The notes under the pieces: model-generated
Databases searched by the model: none
Told to the model about the DNA's origin: nothing
The model's input: the letters and a program-made list of their open reading frames with translations, nothing else
Made by a program: the position numbers and the translations under genes
IMG/VR virus record: IMGVR_UViG_3300027833_000215
Coordinates: 1-24,215 of that record
Length of the DNA: 24,215 nucleotides
Strand: one strand, 5' to 3'
DNA from: a virus
Part shown: positions 8,243-14,933 of the stretch, one piece after another
Layout: each line of letters opens with the position of its first letter
Numbering within the stretch: the first letter of the stretch is position 1

Positions 8243-8938
8243 TTATGCTTCTGGTTCTTCTCCTGCTTCGAAATCTACTTCTGCATCTCCAAGATCTTCT
8301 CCTCCTGCATCTGCTCCTCCATCATCAAAGCCAGCTTCACCGCCTGCTTCTCCTCCGCCTTCTTCTCCGGGGAAGTCCCCTCCACCGCCTCCGCCGAAGT
8401 CTGCTTCTCCTGCTTCTCCTCCTTCGCCTTCTTCACCTGCTCCCTTAAGTGGTGCTTCTTGGTAGAGTCTAGCTAATTTATCTAAAGCTTGTTGGAATTC
8501 ACTTATGTTACCTAACATATACTTCTTACCTAAAATCTGTGCTTGAAAGTTCTTTCCTAACCATTTTAATGTAAAGTCTTGTCCGTTTACTAAATTTACT
8601 CTAAATGTTGTTGGCTTAGGAGACACCCAGTCAACTGTATCTACAAATTGTTTAAAGTCCTTTGTCATTAATTTAACTAAAGTTAATTTTAACGTAGGAA
8701 ATTTCTCAAGCATTGTATCAGTAGCGTCTTCTAACACTGTTTCTTCTGATGCTTTTTCATCACCTATCGGATCTTCTGGGGTTGGTTCTTCTGCCTCTCC
8801 TAAAGGACGTCCATCGTCATCGTAAGCTACTCCATGTTCTTCTTCATCATCTTTTTGCATTTGATCAGGATCGTAACCTTCTCTAAGAACTTGTACGTAT
8901 GCTTCTTCGATTAACTTTCTTAAGTCTTTTACTTTCAT
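8243..8938 (-). CDS. Tagged acidic protein with Gly/Glu-rich low-complexity tail
   Basis: This 231-residue protein starts MKVKDLRKLIEEAYVQVLREG. It is a predicted amphipathic helix with a putative prohead-protease site I10-E-E12|A13 and a second E|G at about residue 20-21. Residues 22-80 are very acidic. A small compact domain follows at about 85-160, with T-T-F-R-V-N-L-V-N-G-Q-D-F-T-L-K-W and K-K-Y-M-L-G-N-I-S-E-F-Q; I recall this domain from other marine phage proteins without a function. From about residue 165 to the end it is almost only Gly, Glu, Ala and Asp, and the DNA there is locally GC-rich and repetitive. A strongly acidic tail is common in scaffolds and DNA mimics. The location between the 918-residue protein and the packaging genes suggests a virion or core role. 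Function is unknown. Confidence 0.7.
   Translation of the reverse strand: MKVKDLRKLIEEAYVQVLREGYDPDQMQKDDEEEHGVAYDDDGRPLGEAEEPTPEDPIGDEKASEETVLEDATDTMLEKFPTLKLTLVKLMTKDFKQFVDTVDWVSPKPTTFRVNLVNGQDFTLKWLGKNFQAQILGKKYMLGNISEFQQALDKLARLYQEAPLKGAGEEGEGGEAGEADFGGGGGGDFPGEEGGGEAGGEAGFDDGGADAGGEDLGDAEVDFEAGEEPEA
8246..8446 (-). repeat. Low-complexity Gly/Glu/Ala-coding tract
   Basis: The minus strand encodes runs such as GEEGEGGEAGEADFGGGGGG, and the plus strand reads as CTTCTCCTC-like imperfect repeats. The tract is clearly more GC-rich than its surroundings. Such tracts vary in length by slippage. A Leu-rich open frame on the opposite strand is a by-product. Confidence 0.7.
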
Positions 8939-8944
8939 AGTTTC

Positions 8945-11701
8945 TTATTTAGTTCTGCAATGAGATTTACCTTTTAAGAAAGGCCTCTTACAGTTACCTT
9001 TAATATGTACTCTGCCGCATTTACCGCAGCATGTTGCTTCTTCGTTAACTGTTGATTCATCCATAGCATCTAAGCCGTATGTAATTCTAAGTATGTGAAT
9101 AATCTCTTCAGCTGCTTCTTCAACAGTAGTTCCATCTTCTGCTGCCATATCTTCAACCACTCTCATGATTGTCTCTAAATCTCCTCTACCTTCATTAACT
9201 GCTGTTTCACTAACTCTCTTACCTAATCCAGGTAAAGCATTTAAGTCCTGTACGTACTGGTCTGTCTTAACAATTATAGTACCTAACTTTTTTGACTCTT
9301 CACTATCTCGTCTATCTGCTGCTTTTTTTGTGATATGAAATATTGTTACTTCACTTACTGCAGGATTAAAGTCTGGGTCTTTATCTTTAAAGTTACTGTT
9401 ATAGTACTGTTTTTGATGTATTCTGTAATTCTCACCTTCATGCTCTAAGTTATGATACTGTAGGTGTACAAACATTGGTGCATATCGGCCCATTCTATCT
9501 TTGATAGGACTCTTATCGTGAGCTTTTAAAGCTTCTACTGCATCGTTTTCACTAGCTACACCTTTTGGTAATAGGTCTGCAAAGATCTGCTTTCCGAACA
9601 TATCCGGTGCATTCTTATTAGCCGTATCAATTACTTCTGAGCCTATAAATGATTGATCTGTATATTCTTTTAGAAGTGCTTTACTTTTTTTGCTTTCAAG
9701 TCTCATATCTAAATAACCTGTGTTAGATAGTACTTGATATATAAGGTGTACAGCATCCATCTCACCGTAGTCGTATTTCTGAGCTACTCCTTTTATAAAT
9801 CTTTTTACGTATTTTTCTGCTTCTGGGTTGATATTAGCTTCGCTTATTAGTTCATCTTCATGCTCTTCTCTATATTCATTCCAGTCAACTTGATCTTTAG
9901 GATGTTTTTTATTCCACTCTCTCCATTTATCTTTTAATTCTGCTTCTGTCTGCTTTCCTTCGTTCATATCATAGTCTGCAATTTGTTTTTGCATTCTATA
10001 TAACTTCTCTTCAGCTTTATTTAATAGATTACCGTACATATCTGCCATTGGTCCTCCTTCTGGCTCAGCCTCCTGTTCCATATCTCTATGTATCTGAGCT
10101 ATTTCGTCTTTAAGGTCTGCTACTGCTCCTCTCAAATACAGAATGTCATTGAAATCTAAATTACCCCTACCTGGTGGTAAAGCATCAAACTGATCAAATA
10201 CGCCTTCCTGAAGTGCTAAAGCATCAATCATAGGTTGTTTTTCTTCAGCATCTAAGTAATGTTGTGCTGATGAGATATACTGTCTAGCTAATGTTACTTT
10301 CTTTTGCCACCAGTGTGGAAAGTCTACCTCTCCTTCCATTTTATCGTACTTATCAAGCTGTTTATACAACTTAGCTGCATAAATTGCAATATCGTATACA
10401 TCTTTTTTAAGCATACTTGGTTCATCATCTTGATGTCCTACATCTAGATCTCCACCTTGATCATGACCACCTTCAGGGTGTTCTGCTCCTTCTTTAGTAT
10501 ATGCATCATACCTATCTTCATCACTCTGTGCTGCATTTAACAGGTCATTTAAATCGTGGTCGTCTCTAAATTCTCCTCTAGGGAAAGTAATAGCATTAGG
10601 TAAATCATCTCCTCTACCAATATGGAGTACGAAATCTTCTTCTTCTTTATACTTAGATAGTAAATGATCTATTACATCTTGTATAGCATTTAAATCGTAA
10701 CCAAAAGTGACTTTATCTCCTTCCGCTATTTGTTTATTTTCTGCAAATAAGTCTAAGTTTGTATCTGATACTACTACATCGTTAGCAGAAAAATCCATCA
10801 TAGCATCGTATGCAGTGGTTTGATCGTTAAAGTAGTATGTATCTGAACCGCTGAATGTTACTTCTTTTCTGTATCTATCATCTAGTATCTCAATAGCTTT
10901 CCTAGCATCCCTGATATCTACTTTTAAATAGAAAAGTCCTTCTGGTGCTTCGGATAACTGTAATTTAATTCCTATTTGCTTTGCAGCTTTTTCTAATCTA
11001 GGTCTAAGTTCGTCTCGATCTATTCTAGAAGCTCTTTTGTACATATCTAACATACGTAGATACTTCTGACTTTCTGTTTCTTCTTCGTTAACTACATATT
11101 CATTCAAGGATTTAAAATGCTTTGTTAATTCATTTGAAAGTACATCTATATTAATAATAGCTTCCCCTGATGGCTTTACTCCAACATCTACTAATTCCTT
11201 AGAAAAAGAAAAGTCTACAAGTACTAATTTATCATTAGTAATATGAAAAGAAAACTCATCTTCAAAATCGCTTTTATACTTAACAGATATTTCAAAACTA
11301 TTAGTTTCAAAAGAATGAGCTTTTATTTTTTCTAATTCATCTCCTGCTTGTCTTAAAGCGTTAATAAGTGCTTTTCCTACATCCTTAGCTACTACCTTAA
11401 TTTGATCTGCTGGAAATTCTACTTGTTCGCTTTCCGCTGTAAGTTTTACTTTAACTCCTTTGTTAGCTAAATCCTCTGCAGCTCCTTGATCATCTGTAGA
11501 AACATATCCGTCATCTCCCATTTCCTCTTCTTCTTTAATTATGCTTAGCTGCTTGTTTAGAGATTCTTTCAAGACCTCCAATGTTTTTACTGTTTTATTT
11601 AAGTCAGCAGGAATAGTACTGCCGTATGTTCCGTTCTTGATTTTAGATAATGCTAATTCGCATTTAGATAAACGGTTTGATATTTCTTGATAAGTCATCA
11701 T
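8945..11701 (-). CDS. Large modular phage protein with repeated putative protease sites and C-terminal Cys cluster
   Basis: This 918-residue protein is not a single known family. The start MMTYQEISNRLSKCELALSKI is followed by a helical domain of about 55 residues. I see a chain of small domains separated by sites that fit a T4-type prohead protease: L249-S-E251|A252, I325-A-E327|G328, L497-Q-E499|G500, M579-N-E581|G582, I619-S-E621|A622 and V835-N-E837|G838. Several sites fall where the sequence changes character; for example, residues 401-428 are a Gly/His/Asp-rich linker and 582-621 are very polar. The C-terminus holds a Cys cluster (C891, C892, C895, C904 and C915) that could bind zinc. 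The protein is acidic, without signal peptide or membrane segment. I infer a head-packaged polyprotein or a large structural protein. An AT-rich promoter-like stretch precedes it. Confidence 0.65.
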   Translation of the reverse strand: MMTYQEISNRLSKCELALSKIKNGTYGSTIPADLNKTVKTLEVLKESLNKQLSIIKEEEEMGDDGYVSTDDQGAAEDLANKGVKVKLTAESEQVEFPADQIKVVAKDVGKALINALRQAGDELEKIKAHSFETNSFEISVKYKSDFEDEFSFHITNDKLVLVDFSFSKELVDVGVKPSGEAIINIDVLSNELTKHFKSLNEYVVNEEETESQKYLRMLDMYKRASRIDRDELRPRLEKAAKQIGIKLQLSEAPEGLFYLKVDIRDARKAIEILDDRYRKEVTFSGSDTYYFNDQTTAYDAMMDFSANDVVVSDTNLDLFAENKQIAEGDKVTFGYDLNAIQDVIDHLLSKYKEEEDFVLHIGRGDDLPNAITFPRGEFRDDHDLNDLLNAAQSDEDRYDAYTKEGAEHPEGGHDQGGDLDVGHQDDEPSMLKKDVYDIAIYAAKLYKQLDKYDKMEGEVDFPHWWQKKVTLARQYISSAQHYLDAEEKQPMIDALALQEGVFDQFDALPPGRGNLDFNDILYLRGAVADLKDEIAQIHRDMEQEAEPEGGPMADMYGNLLNKAEEKLYRMQKQIADYDMNEGKQTEAELKDKWREWNKKHPKDQVDWNEYREEHEDELISEANINPEAEKYVKRFIKGVAQKYDYGEMDAVHLIYQVLSNTGYLDMRLESKKSKALLKEYTDQSFIGSEVIDTANKNAPDMFGKQIFADLLPKGVASENDAVEALKAHDKSPIKDRMGRYAPMFVHLQYHNLEHEGENYRIHQKQYYNSNFKDKDPDFNPAVSEVTIFHITKKAADRRDSEESKKLGTIIVKTDQYVQDLNALPGLGKRVSETAVNEGRGDLETIMRVVEDMAAEDGTTVEEAAEEIIHILRITYGLDAMDESTVNEEATCCGKCGRVHIKGNCKRPFLKGKSHCRTK

Positions 11702-11718
11702 ATGTATATGTTATGTAG

Positions 11719-11735
11719 CTATATAAATAAATAGA
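11719..11735 (-). promoter_or_regulatory. AT-rich promoter-like element before the 918-residue gene
   Basis: The minus strand reads CTATTTATTTATATAGC, a longer variant of the TATTTATAAA element found at 3737, 5686 and 17210. It occupies the 34-base gap ahead of the 918-residue gene, 17 bases before its ATG. The match is loose. Confidence 0.25.
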
Positions 11736-12368
11736 TTAATCTTCCCAAATAACGTTTTTAAACTTTTCTGGGGATAATCCGAAGTAATCCGTTCTCCATT
11801 GTGTTTGTTTGAAAAAATCCAAATTATACCATTCATCTTTCTTTTTCCATAATTTATCAGCTGCATCATCCCAATCTAAATTAAGAACAAATTGTTCAAT
11901 TTCCAACTTTTTCTCAAGTAATGTATCGTAATCAAATGAATCCCATTCGTAATGAAAGACTTCAAATACAGCATCTTCAGAAACATAATCAATAGATATA
12001 TCTATACCCCATTTAGGTTTCATTTTAACTAGCTTATGTAACATTGGATTAGTCTGTGCTATAGCTAATAGTTGCTCCTTAGCGTGATCGTTATACCCCT
12101 TTCTTTCAAATAAGTCTGAATGATTGATATGTGCTCCGGCTCTCTTACCACAAACTAGCCAAGGAGATCTTAAACAATCTTCATGTCTTCTTTCTACAGG
12201 ACTGTATCCATTAAATGGTAAAAAAGTCTGTTCCGCTTTAGTTAAGTGGTATCCGTTCTGATCGAATAAGTCTACGCAGTTTCTGTCTTTAAGTATATTA
12301 ACGTCCTCTGTAGCATTAACAAAATAAGCGTCTCTATTAAGTGTACTTTCCGTTAATATCATTGGCAT
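11736..12368 (-). CDS. Unknown 210-residue phage protein
   Basis: I do not recognise this protein. It is rich in Trp, Asp, Lys and Phe, with an H-E-D-C-L-R-S-P-W-L-V-C segment (about 62-73), a D-I-S-I-D-Y-V strand (about 123-129), and a D-D-A-A-D-K-L-W-K-K-K-D-E-W helix (about 165-178). No signal peptide or membrane segment is visible. The N-terminus MPMILTESTLN has a site-like L5-T-E7|S8, but lacks the basic tag style of its neighbours. An alternative start two codons later (ATG at 12362-12360) would form the ATGA overlap with the upstream stop that is frequent in this window, and may be the true start. Two Cys (C66, C73) could form a disulphide or metal site; this is speculative. Confidence 0.6.
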   Translation of the reverse strand: MPMILTESTLNRDAYFVNATEDVNILKDRNCVDLFDQNGYHLTKAEQTFLPFNGYSPVERRHEDCLRSPWLVCGKRAGAHINHSDLFERKGYNDHAKEQLLAIAQTNPMLHKLVKMKPKWGIDISIDYVSEDAVFEVFHYEWDSFDYDTLLEKKLEIEQFVLNLDWDDAADKLWKKKDEWYNLDFFKQTQWRTDYFGLSPEKFKNVIWED

Positions 12369-12997
12369 TGGTAATTAAGGTAGCGTTGGAGAGCTTTAGC
12401 GTATGTTGTACCCTTATCTTTTAGTTTTCCTTTTGCTGTCTTTACTTTACTGCAAGATAGCTTACCTAATCTTTTTTTTAAAATACCGGGATTCATTGGT
12501 TCATGATCTCCTTCATTAGTTGAAAATACTGTTGGATCTGCTACTAGTTCCCCTACTTTAAATTGTAGTTCTGATTCTATTCCTAGAACTCCTAATGGTC
12601 CACCAATTTTCTCTACCTTATCTTTTTCCCCTTTTAGTCTAGAGTTATAGTACTCTACATAATCTAAAGCTTCTTTTTTCGTTACTCTTTTAGTATCTTC
12701 GTATTCACCTTCTTCATTAGTATATATGTAGAATGTTCCAACAGTATCGTTAAATATGCTACGTAGTTGATCGCTATCTAAATTTCTTTTCCCGTCTATA
12801 ACACTTAGTAGTGTAATATTGTCCGAAGTGGTAATAGTTTCGTTTTTAGATTTCTCTAATTTATCACCTGCTTTCTTTGCTGCTTTAAATGCTTTTGAAT
12901 TGCCGTGTGATGCTTTTTCACCTCTTTTTTTCTTAGCATTTATATTAGCCCATAAGCTTTCTTTTATAATCTCTCTTAGTAGGTTTGATAGTTTCAT
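12359..12997 (-). CDS. Tagged basic protein of unknown function
   Basis: This 212-residue protein begins MKLSNLLREIIKESLW, one of the clearest copies of the shared N-terminal tag, with a site I11-K-E13|S14. Immediately after comes a very basic W-A-N-I-N-A-K-K-K-R-G-E-K stretch (16-28), then S-K-A-F-K-A-A-K-K-A-G (34-44), a type of sequence I recall in several marine phage proteins. A middle domain (about 58-165) contains T-F-Y-I-Y-T-N-E-E-G-E-Y. The C-terminal segment (about 172-212) has K-K-R-L-G-K-L-S-C and K-A-L-Q-R-Y-L-N-Y-Q-C, with two Cys, and I recall it as a recurring phage C-terminal module. Basic and tagged, it could be a head-packaged, DNA-associated protein like the T4 internal proteins. 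That is inference; no enzymatic motif is visible. Confidence 0.65.
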   Translation of the reverse strand: MKLSNLLREIIKESLWANINAKKKRGEKASHGNSKAFKAAKKAGDKLEKSKNETITTSDNITLLSVIDGKRNLDSDQLRSIFNDTVGTFYIYTNEEGEYEDTKRVTKKEALDYVEYYNSRLKGEKDKVEKIGGPLGVLGIESELQFKVGELVADPTVFSTNEGDHEPMNPGILKKRLGKLSCSKVKTAKGKLKDKGTTYAKALQRYLNYQCQ

Positions 12998-13011
12998 AGG
13001 CTTTCTGTCTT

Positions 13012-13368
13012 TTATCCATTCTTTACCATTTCGGAGAACATCTTAATGATAACTCCTGCTAAACCGGTAAAAAGAATCCAAAGAGCTTTTGTAACTCCTT
13101 CTTTCCATCTCTTAAGCTCTTGTAACTCTAGAAGCTTTAACTGGAAATCCTTATCTCCTGCTTGCATTATAGCTCGAAACTCCGTATTTTTATTTGTATT
13201 TACTATAACTCCATTGTCTGGGTTAAGTAAAGTGAATTTAAGATCTGATATGTTATCTTTTACTTCTTCCATATCCTTTTGCATCTGCTTGAGTTCGCCG
13301 TTAGGCATTCCTTTCTTTATAGTGGATAGCTCAATTAGTACAGTTTCTAAAAGCTGTTTTTGTGTCAT
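13012..13368 (-). CDS. Coiled-coil protein with C-terminal membrane anchor (XhlA-like shape)
   Basis: This protein has 118 residues. Residues 3-48 form a charged helix (likely coiled coil), followed by a short N-P-D-N-G-V-I-V turn (49-56). A second helix at about 75-92 leads into a single hydrophobic segment, A95-L-W-I-L-F-T-G-L-A-G-V-I-I108, that is likely to cross the membrane, with a short basic end. This layout (soluble coiled coil then one C-terminal membrane segment) resembles XhlA-type holin accessory proteins and membrane-anchored phage spacer proteins. No lysin is seen nearby in this window, so a lysis role is only a possibility; an inner-membrane role at DNA entry is another. The gap of 30 bases upstream holds an AT-rich element. 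Confidence 0.6.
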   Translation of the reverse strand: MTQKQLLETVLIELSTIKKGMPNGELKQMQKDMEEVKDNISDLKFTLLNPDNGVIVNTNKNTEFRAIMQAGDKDFQLKLLELQELKRWKEGVTKALWILFTGLAGVIIKMFSEMVKNG

Positions 13369-13380
13369 TGGGTATTCTAT

Positions 13381-13398
13381 GTTTATATATAAATATAC
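13381..13398 (-). promoter_or_regulatory. AT-rich promoter-like element before the coiled-coil/membrane gene
   Basis: The minus strand reads GTATATTTATATATAAAC, again a TATTTA...TAAAC arrangement, filling the 30-base gap and ending 12 bases before the ATG at 13368. It is similar to, but not identical with, the element before portal and zeta-like kinase. Confidence 0.27.
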
Positions 13399-13977
13399 CT
13401 ACTTTATGTGTTCTGACAGATGTGTTATATATTGACGTACATTTTTTAAAATATCCTTTTCTTTAGCTTTGTTTGATTGCCAATCCTCTATGTCTCCTGC
13501 TTCTGTAACAAAGCTGTCCTTACCGTTTACCAGGTCTATTGCCCAATTTTCTACATCGTGTGCAAATGCTTTCATATTGCCTTGCATCATACGCTTTTCA
13601 TATTGTTCGTACAATCCTGCTTTTCTTAAATTAGCCTCCATTTCTACGGTACAAGGGTCAAAACAGAACCCATGTATCTTATACATTTTTTTTGCTAAGT
13701 GATGTTTCATCGGTCCTCCGCAGGTAGGACACCTAAGGGGTATCCTTAAAGCTTTTTTTGCTTCATCTAATTTAGTAATATTCTGCTTAACCCCATTGCG
13801 AATAGTCCACTGCCTTCCTTCGTCTTCCCAAATATCTCCTTCAGAGTACTTTTTAAGAACTTTCTTATATCCGGATTGTTGTTTAGTACCGGAAGTAAAG
13901 TCTTTATTAACTAAATTACGTACTCTTTCAACGTCTGATTTCTTAAACTCTTTTTTAAGGAGTGATTCATTACTCAT
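13399..13977 (-). CDS. Conserved zinc-finger phage protein
   Basis: This is a 192-residue protein with a four-Cys zinc site: C83-P-T-C86 and C105-x3-C109, with H92, H93 and H102 between. The N-terminal half has S-D-V-E-R-V-R-N-L-V (14-23) and G-D-I-W-E-D-E-G-R-Q-W-T-I-R-N-G-V-K-Q-N (47-66), a pattern I recall in other T4-like and marine phage proteins of unknown function. The C-terminal half is helical and charged, and A155-G-D-I-E-D-W is followed by a long helix. It could bind nucleic acid or act as an adaptor; nothing shows catalysis. The start overlaps the end of the HAD phosphatase gene by eight bases, so the two are in one transcript. Confidence 0.7.
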   Translation of the reverse strand: MSNESLLKKEFKKSDVERVRNLVNKDFTSGTKQQSGYKKVLKKYSEGDIWEDEGRQWTIRNGVKQNITKLDEAKKALRIPLRCPTCGGPMKHHLAKKMYKIHGFCFDPCTVEMEANLRKAGLYEQYEKRMMQGNMKAFAHDVENWAIDLVNGKDSFVTEAGDIEDWQSNKAKEKDILKNVRQYITHLSEHIK

Positions 13978-14506
13978 ATCCTAGCTCTTTTAACTTATTT
14001 ATAACTGATGCTGAATCTCCGTCTTTACACCTGATTGCTATTCCACCACTAGCAGTCCATTCTGCAATATTAGATGGTTTATCGTCTATAAGAATACTAT
14101 TTTCGTTTGCATACCTTTGTTTATCTTTTGAGTAAGCAAAAATTACTTTTGGCTGTGGGTTTAAGTTTCCTTTTGCCCACATATTTTTGCCTAGACGTGA
14201 ATTATTATCTCTTGATGGAGATGTTAACAAGTCAGGGGAATATGGACTAATAAAGTTCCAAAGTGCTTTTCCTTGCGGCATAAAGTCCATATCGGACCAA
14301 AATACTATTCCTACCTCGACATCGATTAAGTTCCAAAAAGCTTTTATACCATGCTTGTTTTCATATTCTTTCGGGGACATTCCTGAGTAGTGTTCAAAAC
14401 GTGATTCAAAGTCTGTTAGTACTCCGTCCATATCGCAATAAATCTTGTACTGAGGGATTTCTTTTACCGGGTGTGCTTCTAATAAGTCTACTATGCTATT
14501 CTTCAT
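13970..14506 (-). CDS. HAD-superfamily phosphatase / 5'-nucleotidase-like, tagged
   Basis: This 178-residue protein has the HAD phosphohydrolase motifs: motif I Y-C-D25-M-D27-G-V-L (nucleophile D25, acid/base D27), motif II T95-S in L-L-T-S-P, a likely lysine in the 107-120 region, and motif IV I-L-I-D141-D142-K-P-S-N. These are the hallmarks of small 5'(3')-deoxyribonucleotidase-like or phosphate-monoester hydrolases. The substrate cannot be told from sequence; nucleotides or nucleic-acid ends are likely in a phage. Before the domain is a 20-residue leader, MKNSIVDLLEAH, with a prohead-protease-like site L8-L-E10|A11 at exactly the position used in T4 internal proteins. That suggests the enzyme may be packaged and injected. 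It overlaps the upstream metalloprotease gene by 11 bases and the downstream zinc-finger gene by eight. Confidence 0.82.
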   Translation of the reverse strand: MKNSIVDLLEAHPVKEIPQYKIYCDMDGVLTDFESRFEHYSGMSPKEYENKHGIKAFWNLIDVEVGIVFWSDMDFMPQGKALWNFISPYSPDLLTSPSRDNNSRLGKNMWAKGNLNPQPKVIFAYSKDKQRYANENSILIDDKPSNIAEWTASGGIAIRCKDGDSASVINKLKELGYE

Positions 14507-14888
14507 ATCTTTTCCAATTTATTTCTTCTGCAGTTGCTGCTAATTCGTATGGGTGGCTACAGTATGTATGTCCCATATTATAGTACCTAGTCATCCAACT
14601 AGGAGATTGTAAGTAGTGTTGGTATTCGTGAATCAGAGTTTCTATTATCTGTTTCCTGCTTGTCATTTGAGGATAGTATATAATAATGGAATTTATAATT
14701 CTATCATACTCAGCATCTGGACATTCTTCTCCTAATGTTCCATCATCGTCTTCTCCTGCTAATCTTGAATATATACTTTTTTCGTAATCAACATAAGGGC
14801 TACAGTCCAAAAACTTACTATACCCGTAATCTAATTCTATCTTAGGAAAGACTTCTTCTACTATTTTTTTTATTTTATCTAATTTCAT
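14496..14888 (-). CDS. Small HExxH zinc metalloprotease-like protein
   Basis: This 130-residue protein has a clear metallopeptidase motif, T84-L-I-H87-E88-Y-Q-H91, in which the two His bind zinc and Glu is the base. A downstream H112-P-Y-E115-L-A-A-T-A-E-E supplies a likely third Glu ligand, as in gluzincins. The size is minimal for the fold. The N-terminus MKLDKIKKIVEEV resembles the shared tag of other proteins here, but V10-E-E12|V13 is a poor cleavage site. Possible targets are host proteins early in infection or peptide cross-links during lysis; there is no evidence to choose. No signal peptide is seen, so it should act in the cytoplasm or be carried in the virion. It overlaps the HAD gene and is preceded by a 45-base AT-rich gap. 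Confidence 0.75.
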   Translation of the reverse strand: MKLDKIKKIVEEVFPKIELDYGYSKFLDCSPYVDYEKSIYSRLAGEDDDGTLGEECPDAEYDRIINSIIIYYPQMTSRKQIIETLIHEYQHYLQSPSWMTRYYNMGHTYCSHPYELAATAEEINWKRYEE

Positions 14889-14894
14889 AACCTT

Positions 14895-14908
14895 TATTTA
14901 ATTAAATA
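14895..14908. promoter_or_regulatory. Perfect 14-bp AT palindrome TATTTAATTAAATA
   Basis: A perfect palindrome lies in the 45-base gap before the metalloprotease gene, within the leader. Wider arms CTTTATT (14892-14898) and AATAAAG (14924-14930) are also complementary. It may be a promoter or operator; in AT-rich DNA it may also be chance. It resembles the other TATTTA...TAAA elements of the window. Confidence 0.3.
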
Positions 14909-14933
14909 TAAGAAAAATACTTCAATAAAGCAA

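Noticed and set aside
8245-8448. Plus-strand Leu-rich open frame that looks like a membrane peptide
   Set aside because: It is the reverse complement of the Gly/Glu-rich tail of the 231-residue protein; CTC/CTT runs read as Leu.
13046-13435. Plus-strand open frame of 129 codons
   Set aside because: Antisense to the well-structured coiled-coil/membrane gene and it crosses the AT-rich gap; no supporting features.
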